Below are positions 23,836 through 35,739 of a DNA stretch of 64,000 bases, piece by piece. The notes under the pieces are model-generated. The model saw nothing but the letters and a program-made list of their open reading frames with translations. It did not search any database and was not told where the DNA came from. Numbering within the stretch: position 1 is the stretch's first letter; each line of letters begins with the position of its first letter. The DNA is from Diogma glabrata. Its lineage: Eukaryota; Arthropoda; Insecta; Diptera; Cylindrotomidae. The DNA lies in assembly GCA_963693315.1 (NCBI GenBank), contig OY856186.1:129563143-129627142 (forward strand). Reading direction: 5' to 3'. Both the position numbers and the translations under genes were made by a program.

Positions 23836-24884
23836 TCTGAATCCTGAAGTTCCCGAAAATTTATCTCTGTTGGGATTAATTCTTCCAAGTTTTCATTCTC
23901 TAAACTATTTTCTTCATATTCTACATTATCTGGGTTTGGATATATTTCGTGATTGTTTATAATTTTTTTATTAAAGGGCTGCCTAGACCTTAAAGAAGGA
24001 TCTACCTCCATTGGTATTGGTTCATTGTTTGATTTCCAATGCTGTTTTGAATTAACAAGACTGTTAAACTGTTTGGGTTTGTTTTGTATTTCGAAAACAT
24101 TTGGTTTTTTTACATTAGATGCGTACATCTGTTGGTTAGTATTTGGTTTTCTTGAATTATTTGAAATAATTTCATTTGAATTAAATTTACAAAGGAACGC
24201 GTATGCTTCTTCTATGTTTTTCGGTCTCGCTGCCTGAGCGTATCCAAAGTATGGCCTTCTTAAGCCAGATAAAAATGCGGCTAATGCGTCTTCATCTATA
24301 AATGTGTTTATAGCTTGCCATGAAGCATTATATAAATGATTTTGCTTCGATAAAGTTTTAATATTTTGAATTATTTCTTTTACTTTATTATAGTAAAAAT
24401 GAACGGATGTTGCGTCACCTTGTTTGGTAGACCACAACTGGGATTTGTAATAGGAAAGTTCTTGTCTATCCCCTAAAGATTCTATAAGAATTGTTTTAAT
24501 TTCTGCAAAATTTTGGGGATTGCCGGCCAGACATAGGATGTCCTTGGCTTTCCCTTCGATTTTGTTACTAATTGCTTGCAGATATAAATTATATTGCTGC
24601 TTAGTAACGATTGGTAAGAAGACATTCAATGTGTCTTCAACTGTTTTTAACCATGCATTTTACTGCTTCCTGTTGCCGTCAAATGCAGGTATAGATTTGA
24701 TTGGATCTGGAATGCGGAATAAATCTCTTACTCGTTCATTCCATTTTTTAACTTCATTTTCTTGTAAACTTTTATCAAGATGGGTATTGATCGTTGACAT
24801 TTGTCTGTCTTGATCTTCTTGTTTTGCCGACAACATATTGAGTTGTTGGACAATTTGTGCTAGTTGATTATTAACTTCTTCCAT
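23823..24884 (-). pseudogene. gag: Errantiviral gag with one internal stop
   Basis: An ATG at 24884 opens a coiled-coil-like N-terminus (NNQLAQIVQQLNML...). A TAA at 24660-24662 interrupts after residue 74. The same frame resumes and runs to 23823, giving about 350 codons in all, the family's usual size. The middle part (AISNKIEGKAKDIL, FLSGLRRPYFGYAQAARP) is capsid-like. There is no CCHC knuckle, which is normal for errantiviruses. The C-terminus is acidic. The single stop is the only break. A slippery heptamer 11 codons before the stop leads into protease. Confidence 0.85.
23856..23862 (-). promoter_or_regulatory. -1 frameshift heptamer at the gag-pol junction (errantivirus)
   Basis: The minus strand reads A AAT TTT with AAT and TTT as gag-frame codons (AAT starts at 23861, in phase with the gag ATG). 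This fits X XXY YYZ. The -1 frame is open from here into protease, and the gag stop lies about 35 nt downstream. Confidence 0.65.
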
Positions 24885-24899
24885 ATCGTATGGATTTTA

Positions 24900-25410
24900 T
24901 CAACTAAGTCACAAAAATTTATTTATATTTTTAGCTTTTCGAGCCTATCTAGTAGTACTCGATGGATACTAACGCCGTATAAACTAAACTAATGTTTCTG
25001 AACTTTTATCTGGTTCGTACCTATCTGGTAGTATACGAAAAAAATTAACCCAAACTATTTTCAAAAGACAAAGCTTTGTTTATTTAATTTTTAGCTTTTC
25101 GAGCCTATCTAGTAGTACTCGATGGATACTAACGCCGTATAAACGAAACTGATGTTTCCAAACTATTATTTGGTTCGTACCTATCTGGTAGTATACGAAA
25201 AAATTAACCCAAACTATATTTAGAACCAAAGTTTTTTGTTTATTTCACTATTAGTTTTTCAAGCCTATCTTGTAGTACTTGATGGATACTAAAACCGTAT
25301 AAATTTAGGTAATAATTTTAAATATTAAATTTTGTGTTCGTACCTATCTTGTAGTATACGAATGAAAAATTTTATTTCCACAAAACACAACAAAAATTGT
25401 TAAATTAAAC
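24900..25410 (-). repeat. Leader repeats: three 160-bp units, six hairpins
   Basis: Three tandem units with 160-163 bp spacing lie between the splice donor and gag. Each holds two hairpins built on the 14-nt core CCTATCTNGTAGTA. The first hairpins are at 24939-24962, 25099-25122 and 25259-25282, with arms TCGAG/CTCGA in units 1 and 2 and TCAAG/CTTGA in unit 3. The second are at 25014-25039, 25174-25199 and 25337-25362, with arms TTCGTA/TACGAA. The arm sequence differs between hairpins, but both sides change together. CTA and TAG inside the core can add a short inner stem. The dyads fold on either strand. Confidence 0.85.
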
Positions 25411-25418
25411 TTAAAATT

Positions 25419-25427
25419 CTTACCTCT
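25419..25427 (-). promoter_or_regulatory. Predicted splice donor in the leader
   Basis: The minus strand reads AGAG|GTAAG, nearly the consensus donor. The last exon base would be 25424. Joining it to the acceptor before env would remove gag, pol and the six leader hairpins. Confidence 0.6.
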
Positions 25428-25586
25428 GCTGTCGTTGAGAGCTAGTTCGGAGTAGCTAGTAATGTGAAGCGGCGTGAACACAAATCCTCTAGGCGGTTAA
25501 AACCTTCAGCCCGAGATGTCACGGTTTTTTGTTAATCAGAATTTAATCGACTTAATTTTTAGATTCACTCTGAAATAGTCAAGAGT

Positions 25587-25726
25587 GAGTATATTCTACT
25601 CTCTTTAAAAAAGGATTCTCTATTCATCAATCAAGAAAAAGTATAGAGCGAGTATATTGTACTCCCTTAAAAAGGATTCTCTATCTTTTAATTAATTAAA
25701 TAACGTAGAGCGAGTGTATTCCACTC
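25587..25726 (-). repeat. Leader repeats: three short covarying hairpins
   Basis: Three units about 62-63 bp apart each hold a 5-bp stem with a 5-nt loop: 25587-25601 and 25650-25664 (GAGTA/TACTC) and 25712-25726 (GAGTG/CACTC). The closing pair changes A-T to G-C on both sides. AAAGGATTCTCTAT follows the first two units. They lie upstream of the donor, so both genomic and spliced RNA would keep them. Confidence 0.75.
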
Positions 25727-25880
25727 CCTTTTAATTAAAGATTTCCAAACTAAAACTTTGTGAATCACAAATCACTCAAAAAAACGCTTATAACAAAAAA
25801 CACTTGGACGGAATCACTATTAATTAATTTTTTTTATTAATTATTGCACTGTTTTAACAACACACTACTTAGAAACTCCA

Positions 25881-25896
25881 CTGTGCGGCTGCGCCA
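25881..25896 (-). other. Primer binding site, tRNA-Ser-like
   Basis: Immediately inside the 5' LTR the minus strand reads TGGCGCAGCCGCACAG. TGGCGCAG is the start of the tRNA-Ser type of primer site seen in many errantiviruses; the rest differs. Confidence 0.7.
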
Positions 25897-26700
<804 letters not shown>

Positions 26701-26924
26701 ATTCGAGCGAGGCACGAGCGAGAAGTAAATTAAGAAGTAAAGAATTACTTAAGAAGTAAATTATTTCTTAATATTAGATTTCAGTAACAATGCAAAGCTA
26801 ATCATTTTATTTTATTTAAATTTTATAATAATAATTTGACACCTCACAAACCATGGGAATGGAATGTTGTATGATAAATGATTAATGTGATTAATCAGCT
26901 TATCTCATTGTGAGACTGGTAATA

Positions 26925-27500
<576 letters not shown>

Positions 27501-27529
27501 ATTCGAGCGAGGCACGAGCGAGAATTTTA

Positions 27530-28485
27530 ATTTGCGAGAGAATAAAATTCATTATTCACGAATCGATTACAATACTTTATTCTCTGACAAAGAATTGTGT
27601 ATTATAAAAAATAAAAAAATTTTCTTCAATTAAAACAATAAATCTTTATTGTTTTAATTGATAAATCAAATTTCTTAATAAAAAACCCTGATGATAAAAA
27701 ACGCCCTTCTCATACAATCAACCAAGTTCAACTAAACGAAATAAGAGAATTAAATTAAAATTTGATTTTTGAACATAACTTATCAAAGCGTGATTATGAT
27801 TTGAAAATAATTTTAATGAAATCAAAACAATTTGACCAATTGGGATCATACCAATTGAATAATGATAATTTTTTTATAGGAAAATTTTCATTAGACAATA
27901 GGTTAAGTTCATTAGGCTATAGGCTAGAAAACAATACAATAATATATACTATTATTATCGAAAAAACATACAAATAAAGGTGATATAATTAAATGGAAGA
28001 GAATAAAAATGTTTTTTACAATTAAAGTAATCATTCTGTGTGTGTTGTTTTAGAAAATAATGTTAATGTTAATTTAACTTATTTGTTTTCGTCTAAAAAA
28101 ATTTTTTTAAAAAGAAATAATAATGTTTGAATTAATCTGTGATATAAATGTTAAGTGTTTTTAATTAATTTTTTAAATTGTTCACAATGTAAGTTTTTTA
28201 CTGATACTTGTAATAATAATAATAATTTTTTTATTAGATCAAATGATACAAAGTAATAATATACTTAATAATTAACAAAAGTGCTTAAACAAAAAAATGT
28301 TATTGGTTTCTTAAGTGACATAACTTAATTAAGTTGTCTGTCAGGTCAAAAAACATAGTCTAGTTGTCTATATATATGTGTGCTAGATTTGCCACTTTTT
28401 AAAAAAATGAAAAATTCAAGTTTCAATTTAATATACATATCTAAATATCTTAGAACTATCTTATCTTTTTAAACTACTAACTATA
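27530..28485. other. AT-rich spacer
   Basis: No gene is supported. A 71-codon frame at 27762-27977 (ILMKSKQFDQLGSYQLNN) has mildly protein-like composition, but no context or known domain. Confidence 0.45.
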
Positions 28486-28489
28486 TAAA

Positions 28490-29483
28490 TTCATTTAACA
28501 ATATGCTTCTGTATTTTAGCGCATCTCTTACATATTTATATAAAAACACATAGTTTTTTCCGTTCATAATATCATAAAATTCAGTTTCACATAAAACGTG
28601 TTTTCCAAAATATTCTCTTCGATATGGTCTAAGTATAGGACATTCTGCGATAAAATGGAATGTATCCTCTGTTTTTTTTTAAATTGCACATTGTACATAA
28701 TCCAATTGTTGCAGATTTAAACGCTCTTTCATTAACATCTAAGAGACCTCCTCTTGTTTTGAAGATAAGTCGTATCATTTCAATTGTATTGTTGTCATCA
28801 AAGTAGTTTGGCACATCCAGGTATTCCAAGTTACAGTATACATCATGATATTGCGCATGTCTAGCATTTTGAACATTTTCCTCCCACTTTAATACTGCCA
28901 TACTATTTAAGGCCTGGATTTGTATATGTTTCCATTCAGATGCATTTTCGAAGCTGAAGCTTAGTTTAGTATATGCAAATATATTTTTCCATTCCTTCGC
29001 CCAATAAATATTTTTTTCCACTGTTTCTAAAGCTAAAATTTTTGGATACCTCTCAGCAGAATAGTTATATATTTTATTAACATAGTTGAAATGTAACTTT
29101 AAAGTGTAGAGAAATAAGTTATGTAGCCCTGTTTCTATATGGATCATGTAATTTGGGGTATTATTCGGGAGGTTAAACGTTCTTTTTAAAAAATATCTTT
29201 GCAGCTTTTCCACTTGATTGTACTGTTTGAATCCCCACACTTGTGCAGAATAACACATTATAGATCGGGATGCTGCTTCAAAAATTTTGAATTTATTCGA
29301 TGGTTTTATATCTTTTCTTTTAATAAAACAGCTCCAACTAGAGTTAATTGCGTTTTTTGAAACTATCAGTTTTTCATCTAAATGTTTTTGGAGTGATAAA
29401 TTATAATTGAATATAACACCGAGGTATTTGTAGTGGTTTACAACTTCAACAGCAACATCATTATAGTACCAAGTTTCCCCCAA
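28490..29483 (-). pseudogene. LINE ORF2: thumb and C-terminal zinc region
   Basis: The 284-codon frame continues the reverse transcriptase shown at 29496-30483. KYLGVIFNYNLSLQKHL begins the thumb, followed by CYSAQVWGF and a long helical part, then CTMCNLKK. At the T-run 28672-28680 the frame shifts, and the continuation shows FHFIAECPILRPYRR, giving a Cys/His pattern typical of LINE C-termini. A stop near 29484-29495 separates it from the upstream part. No RNase H is seen. The 3' end near 28500 has no clear poly(A). Confidence 0.75.
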
Positions 29484-29495
29484 GGGTCTTCGTGA

Positions 29496-30483
29496 TCAAC
29501 TTCGAAAAACAACGATTTGCGATTTTTCGAGATTTACAATTAAGTTCCACTTATGACAGTATTTTGCAAGGTTGTTTATCATATTTTGTAACATGTTTGC
29601 ATCTTCCGCTATCAGCACAAGATCATCTGCGTACATTAAAAGTTTAAAACAAGTATCTCTTACTAAGAGGCCACCTAGTAGTTCATCATATAAATCGTTT
29701 AAAAAAAGGGAAAATAATGTAGGACTTAGCAGGCTTTTTTTTTTTTTTTTTTTTTTTGAAAAACTCAGACAACTCATTGCCATTCCACATAGCACTTAAA
29801 GTATCATTATATAGCTCTTTCAAAATAGTTATAATTTTAGTTGACAGCCCTTGGTTATATAGTTTATAGAACATAGAATTTCTTTCTATTGTATCGAAGG
29901 CCAATTTAAAGTCCACAAAGAACACATAGAGCTTTTTTTTCTTTTCAAGTTGTAAGTGGACTAGCGAAGAAAGACTAAAAACATTATCCACTGTAGAGTA
30001 GTTTTTTCGAAATCCTGCTTGACATTCCTTTAGAATTGCATGTCGGTCAATCCAACTGTTTATTCTATTCAGGATAACTGCCGTAAAAATTTTGTATATT
30101 GTGTCCAGAAAAGACAGCCCTCTGTAATTTTGAACTTCACCAATGCCTCCTTTTTTATATAAAGGGAATATTATTGCCTTTCGAAACGATTTTGGCATTA
30201 CAGCTTTATCAAATATATCGTTCAAAACAAATGTCATATCGCCCAGAAACTTGTCGGGAGCATTTTTTAAAAACCCATATGGAATTCGATCTATTCCAGG
30301 TGCCTTGCCATTTTTAGCTTGTTTTAATACCACTTTAATTTCTGCTAAATCAATAGCCATATCTAAGGCACTGTCTTGAAAATAAGGTTCTGAGTAACTT
30401 ATACATGTCGATAATATTGGAGGAGACAACAAATTTTTAAAGTGTTCCACAAATTTTTCCAAAGCCACATTAGTCCCGATCAC
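29496..30483 (-). pseudogene. LINE ORF2: reverse transcriptase
   Basis: The frame at 29686-30483 carries NGKAPGIDRIPYGFLKN, VQNYRGLSFLDTIYKIF, ECQAGFRKNYSTVDNVF and VFFVDFKLAFDTIERN, the first RT motifs. A 23-nt T-run at 29735-29757 (poly-Lys in translation) then breaks it. The second frame (29496-29750) resumes with LLSPTLFSLFLNDL and LLMYADDLVLIAE, the catalytic YADD. The homopolymer occupies the position of the usual RQG segment. The enzyme copies LINE RNA at the nicked target. The clade is not assigned. Confidence 0.85.
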
Positions 30484-30497
30484 AAATTTTTTTTCTT

Positions 30498-31145
30498 TTA
30501 GGTCGTTTGCCAGTCCTTTGTATTTCTTACATTGTTTAGTTCATTTATTAGGTTCATTTCATAACTTCTTTTTTTTGATTTCAACACATATCTATAATTT
30601 TTTTTAGATGCGAGATAGTTTTGTTTAAACAAATCACTATAGCTATGCCTTCGGTACAGGTTCAGGCATTCAAAAACCTTTTTTCTAGCTTTAAGACACT
30701 GAAAATCAAACCATTTTTGCTTAAACGACGTCATACACATCTGATTTACTTGCCCGGATGCATCGGAAATTTTTTGTTTTATTAATTCAATTTTCCGGTC
30801 AACATCAAGCCTTTCATAATCATTTAGATTGCTCATTTCATTTAGCTTAGCAGTGTATATAGTTTTACCCACTTTTGCCCAAGATAGTTTGGGGAGTAAA
30901 TTGAGTCGTTTTTCATTTGGGCGTTGTGTGAACGTCCGCAAAGAGAGTATTATTGGCATATGATCAGAATATGGTTTGCTAACTACTTTAAAATCATCAA
31001 TCCACTTAACCATATCCATAGAACAGCAGCAGTAGTCAATAATAGAGGTTCCCATGCTGCCCACAAAGGAAAATTCACCACTAAAATCACCTGGGGTCCT
31101 TCCATTGATTATTATGCCACCGTAGTCGTTAAGTAGTTCAACTAG
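30498..31145 (-). pseudogene. LINE ORF2: endonuclease end and linker
   Basis: The 188-codon frame starts after NGRTPGDFSGEF (read through 31142) and carries GTSIIDYCCCS and SDHMPIILSLR, the last APE-endonuclease motifs. The linker (SWAKVGKTIYTAKLNEM... KKNYRYVLKSKKRSYEMNLI) before RT follows. The rest of the endonuclease and ORF1 are missing, so the LINE is 5'-truncated near 31160. A gap of one stop separates it from the RT frame. Confidence 0.75.
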
Positions 31146-31599
31146 AGCACGACTGATACTTGTATGTGTTTTTTAGATTTTAATTTTTTCATTTTCATTC
31201 ATTCCAAATCCTTTTTGTTATATTTATATAATTTTAAAATAACATGATAAAATTAATAATTTTAGATTAACTTGATAATGCCTTTGCGGCGAAATATTGT
31301 TATATTACAACTTTAAAAGAAAAATTAAAAAGATTTTAAGATATTAAAATGATTTCTTAATTAAAACTGGCTGAAAAAAGGTGCAATCAATAATTCTATA
31401 TATTTTAGTTTCACATAAATATTTCGTGTAATTGGCTCAACTACATCGTTCTATAACTTTACAGTTGTTGAAACAATTTCGTAGTTCTATTCGCTATATC
31501 TGACCGAGGTTGAGACCACAGCATTTCGATTGGAAATAGAATATGTTTTTATTAGTGTAAAAATACGATCGTGAGAGCGATATATTATATGAGGAGTAC

Positions 31600-33260
31600 C
31601 TTAGCAGTGGTGAGGCTGACTTATTATACTTATTGGACGAGGAGACAATAGTGGATGAACGCTGTTGAAAACATTGATTTTTCGTATTTAATCAGGGAAG
31701 CTTGGAGTCTACTTCGGAAGCTGGGTGGCTCAAACTCAATTACTCGTGCTAACAATAAAATAAATGCAGAGGACATTGCAAACCATATCGAAAACATGTC
31801 TCGTTCTTCTGTTAATCGCCTTCATAAGAAAACCAATGAACATAAATTAAGAAAAATGAAGCGCAATTGCTCGTCTCCAGCGAAGTACGTGAACTCTTTC
31901 AGTCGCGAAGAACTAAATTCATTCATTCATTCAGCTCTGTTCCAAACAAAAACGAAAAAACAGCTGTCATTTTTGGTATTTTGTTAATGGTATTTTTCCA
32001 GAGTTTCTTAGAAATGCGGGAATAAATGTAAAACAATGGCTCACTAAATTTTTCTCGAATATCCTAGTAACCGGCAACCTTCCAAAACATTTTAAGACTA
32101 CGAAAATGATAGCGATACTTAAGCCTAATCCAATCCTTAATCCAATGAACCAGGAAGTTATCGCCCAATTACTCTTTTGAACACCTGCTATAAATTGCTA
32201 GAACGACTCATATACAACCATTTCCCACCCATCTTGAATGACCAGATTCCAATCAAATAAGCTGGTTTCCGTCCCAATCGCAGTTACACTGACCAACTGC
32301 TCGCTTTAACATCCCATTGGTATCTAAAACAACAACAACAAACAAAACAGGCGAAGTATTCATCAATCTGACTGCAGCATATAACACGGTCTGGCGAATT
32401 GGAATTATATATAAGCTGTTTAATGCAATACCTTGTAACACCATCTCGCGTTTAATTAACAACATGCTAAGTAATCGTGTATATAAAGTTCATCTTAACA
32501 ATTCCTGTAGTAGGTTCAAAATGCTTAACAATAGTTTGCCACAGGGTTCCGTCATGGCGCCATTACTTTTTAATTTGTACATTCATGACCTACCTGACAC
32601 AACATCGAAGAAATTTGGTTACGCTAGTGATTGGATCCTTGCCACCCAAAACAAAGACATGAGTGTCTTGGAAGATTTGCTCTCAACTGATCAGGCGATA
32701 ATGAATGCATATTTCCGAACGTGGAGCTTATTTCCTAATCTAATTAAAACCGAGAGCTCTATTTTCCACTTAAACAATAAACTGGCAAAACACGAACTAT
32801 CAGTGTTATTTAACGGCACTCTCATTAAATACAATCAACAGCCAAAGTACCTGGGAATTACTCTCGTTTAAACTCTTTTTTTTTAAACTCGACCTAGAGA
32901 ATACGTCAAAAAACTTAAAACGAGAAACAATATACTTCACAAACTGGCAGGCTCGACATGGGGTGCTACTCCAGCTACGCTCCGCACAACCGCTCTTAGT
33001 CTGGTATACTCAGTGGCTGAGTACGGAGCACCAGTATGGATGAATAGCACACATGCTCAAAAAGTTGACTGCCAGCTGCATGCCACGATAAGTGGTACTA
33101 TCAGGTCCACTGCAGTACCTTGGCTCCCTGTGTTTAGTAATATCGCTCCACCCATGCGCTCATGCGTGTACATAAAAAGGTAACCAACCTAACCAATCAC
33201 CTTGCATGAATATTACGGTGACCACACTCTTTGGCAACTGAAGTCAAGAAAGTCTCCCCA
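31600..33260 (+). pseudogene. Second LINE (jockey-like), degraded ORF2
   Basis: Linker: 31655-31987 includes AWSLLRKLGGSN and NKINAEDIANHIENMSRSSVN. RT fragments: NAGINVKQWLTKFFSNILVTG, then FINLTAAYNTVWR (the Asp of motif A is Asn), PQGSVMAPLLFNLYIHDLP, and YASD in place of YADD. The thumb and end follow in other frames (AGSTWGATPATLRTTALSLVYS, EYGAPVWMN, GTIRSTAVPWLPVFSNIAPP). Both catalytic motifs are mutated and there are many breaks, so it is an old copy. The same family supplies the fragment inside the hAT element at 47270-48170. Confidence 0.8.
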
Positions 33261-33529
33261 CAAAACAGAAGAGGAAAAAGATCACTGAAAAAGAGGATGA
33301 GGAAAAAATCTCTGTTACTTCTATGATATCATTAAAAAGTAAAACCATTGATATTATAGTAGCAGTGGTTTTTTTGTTTTCCTTATCTTCTTGTTCAGAC
33401 ATATCAAAGTCGCAGCTCGCTGGCTGCTTGTAGACCGCTACGTAAATTGTTGTGGCCCACAACACTTTTTCACACCTACCGTGTTTTAATTAAAAAATTC
33501 AAAAATACATACAAAAAAATTTAATTTAC

Positions 33530-34320
33530 AAAAACACAGTTGGAAACTGATGGGGCCCCTTCTATGAAAGTAGCTACACGTGGTGTCTTCGCCAGACTAA
33601 AAGATTATGTTAAAATTCATCAAAATAAATCTTTTCAACACTTCCATTGCATTATCCAACAGCAATACGTCATTGCTAAAAGATATAGAATGCGTGATAA
33701 CGAAGATTTGCCATATTATATACTGAAGTGCGTTGGGTTCCGAGTCATAAAGTTTTAAGAAAATGTTTCAGCTGTTGGACGAAATTGTACTTTTGTTTTA
33801 GAAATTAGAGATTATGAGTGCACTGAACTGGAAAAAGTTGATGGGTACAAAATTTGTCTTTTTCAATTGACATTACTCGCCATCTCAGTCAACTCAATAT
33901 AATTATTCAGTGCAAAAACATGCTTATGATTTCGTTGTATGACCAAATTAATTAATTCAAACAAAAGATATCATAACGAAAAATACAATTGAAAAGAGAA
34001 AATTCATGTAATTTTTCTAGTTGTAAGACTCTTTTGTTTAACATCCAGAGTTAAAATTTGAAAAATATGAAGAACAACTGAAAATGGAGGCAGACGATTT
34101 CGAAAAAAAGGTTTTTTAGATTTTCAAAGTAGTGAGTCTCATTTCTCTATTTTTTGCTCTCCTGTCTATTGACATTGAAAATATGGACAAAAATTTGCAA
34201 ATGGAGTTTATGGGACTACGATGAGACACGCTATTGAACCAAAAATATAAGGAAATTGGTATTGCAAAGTATTACGAGTATTTATCTGCAGACCGTTTCC
34301 CAGTAGTCACCAGGCCCGCG
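33530..34320 (+). pseudogene. hAT transposase remnant (ZBED/FAM200-like)
   Basis: TDGAPSMKVATRGVFARLKDYV is followed by FQHFHCIIQQQYVIAKRY. TDGAPSM and HCIIxQ are signatures of the RNase H-like core in hAT transposases of the ZBED5/FAM200 type. Downstream in other frames come SHFSIFCSPV, DIENMDKNLQMEFMGLR and IAKYYEYLS, matching the C-terminal part of that family. Stops and shifts disrupt it, and I see no zinc finger or terminal repeats. It could be a source related to the hAT MITEs of this window, but nothing proves that. Confidence 0.7.
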
Positions 34321-34329
34321 CCCCTTTCA

Positions 34330-34799
34330 CTTGATGATTACCACATATTTTATACGTGAGGCGCCTGTCCTTGACGATCTGACAACTTTTTGATCTGCGA
34401 TTTTCCTCAATTCGACCGATTTTTCGCTCGTGAAATCCCGAAACAGTGCAATTGCCCTTTGTCGTGTAAGTTTGCTACCACAATTTTGTTTTATATTAAG
34501 GACGTGGAAATTTGTTTTATAAAACGAGGCTTTGTGCAACAAAAAATTGTCTGCTATTGTCGAGTTCGACAAGCCAAACATGCCAAACCGTCAATTGTCA
34601 GACTCGACAATAGGAGACAAATTTTTGTCCGACAAGGTTGTATTCGATTTCTAAAACAAATTTCCACCCCATATTCTTCACGATTCGGCAATCTTCACGA
34701 TTCGGAGTTTCCCGAACGGGAATCGGATTCGTCGCTGTCGCTGACTCATCGACTCGAACAGGCGCCTCATGAAGTATAAAATATATTGTAATCATCAAA
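34330..34799. mobile_element. 470 bp MITE with ~40 bp terminal inverted repeats
   Basis: The left end (TTGATGATTACCACATATTT ... GAGGCGCCTGT) is repeated inverted at the right end (ACAGGCGCCTC ... AATATATTGTAATCATCAA). The interior contains another inverted pair around 34555-34630 (GACAATAG/CTATTGTC). No transposase is encoded. No clear target duplication is visible, so the superfamily is unknown. Confidence 0.7.
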
Positions 34800-35049
34800 T
34801 AAAAGACAGGCTGACTACACGAATTCGACATTTCGTTGTACGCATATTTTGCATAGACGTAATTGACATTACAGATATTAAATGAAATTCGTTCGAATAC
34901 TAAATGAACCTCGCGTATTTTAATTGGTTCATTAATTATTTAATGAAAATGACACCTCATTAACTATTCGAACGCACTCCAAGTCATTTGATTAGGAAAT
35001 GACATTTTAAAAAGTTTTTGTCAGTTTCTATTGAACATAACATTGCATA

Positions 35050-35330
35050 TATTTACAATGATGTTCAATTTAATGAGTTTGTAAACAAAACCTTAGTCTA
35101 GTTTTATTTTCTATGTATTTACCTAATGATACTATAATATAGAAAATACATTGATTAATCATATTTAATATTTAAATATGGTTTGATTAAAATCTATTAA
35201 GTTAAACTGTTGATTTGTCATTAATCAATTTACCAATTGTAATTTTATGAAAATTCATAAAGGGGTTTATTTTCTCACAATTTAGGTGGTGTAACCTCAA
35301 TCTAGTTCTAGTGTCCTTTACAGCAATTCC
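35050..35330 (+). repeat. Dispersed repeat, inverted partner at 40440-40700
   Basis: Words such as AAACAAAACCTTAGTCTAG, GATTAATCATATTTA, AATCAATTTACCA and GTTACACC-like ends recur as the reverse complement at 40440-40700 with moderate divergence. No coding content. Confidence 0.6.
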
Positions 35331-35469
35331 GTTTGAAAATAATTGATTAATGATTTTGGGTGCAATGAAACTTTTCTAAACGATTAACCTTTTGACTGAT
35401 TCTTATTAATTTTATTTAATGTTTATAGAATATTAAAAAAGTCAAAAAAAATTTCCAAAAATTTAAATA

Positions 35470-35640
35470 CATAAAATATGAAGGGGCTTAATTCTCACAG
35501 CTCTGATATATCAAGACTTCGTTCTGGGTTAATGATTTTGATATAGTTTTCGGTAAAACACTTTTATGAGGACATTGTTTTTAGTGTTGGTCAGCGATGT
35601 ATATCAAACATAAAACTCTTTGTTAAAGTACATGTGTTTT
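35470..35640 (+). repeat. Second copy of the 17.85 kb dispersed repeat
   Basis: GACTTCGTTCTGGGTTAA, GATATAGTTTTCGG, ACTTTTATGAGGACAT and GTTAAAGTACATGTGTTTT match 17850-18000 in order. The terminal TAGGTAGATTT hairpin is missing here. Confidence 0.65.
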
Positions 35641-35739
35641 TTATCTCTGTTTAGAAAATTATTACAAAACTAACACGAAACATCAATACGTTGCCGGAAA
35701 ATTATAACAGATCATAAATTAACATAATTTAGTGAAAAG

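Noticed and set aside
23147..24813. Plus-strand frames opposite the errantiviral gag and protease
   Set aside because: Shadows of the minus-strand genes, without domains of their own.
24939..25362. CRISPR-like array reading of the leader repeats
   Set aside because: Units are 160 bp with conserved spacers, inside a eukaryotic LTR element; no cas genes.
27762..27977. 71-codon frame as a gene
   Set aside because: Starts at an ambiguous position, AT-driven composition, no neighbour or domain support.
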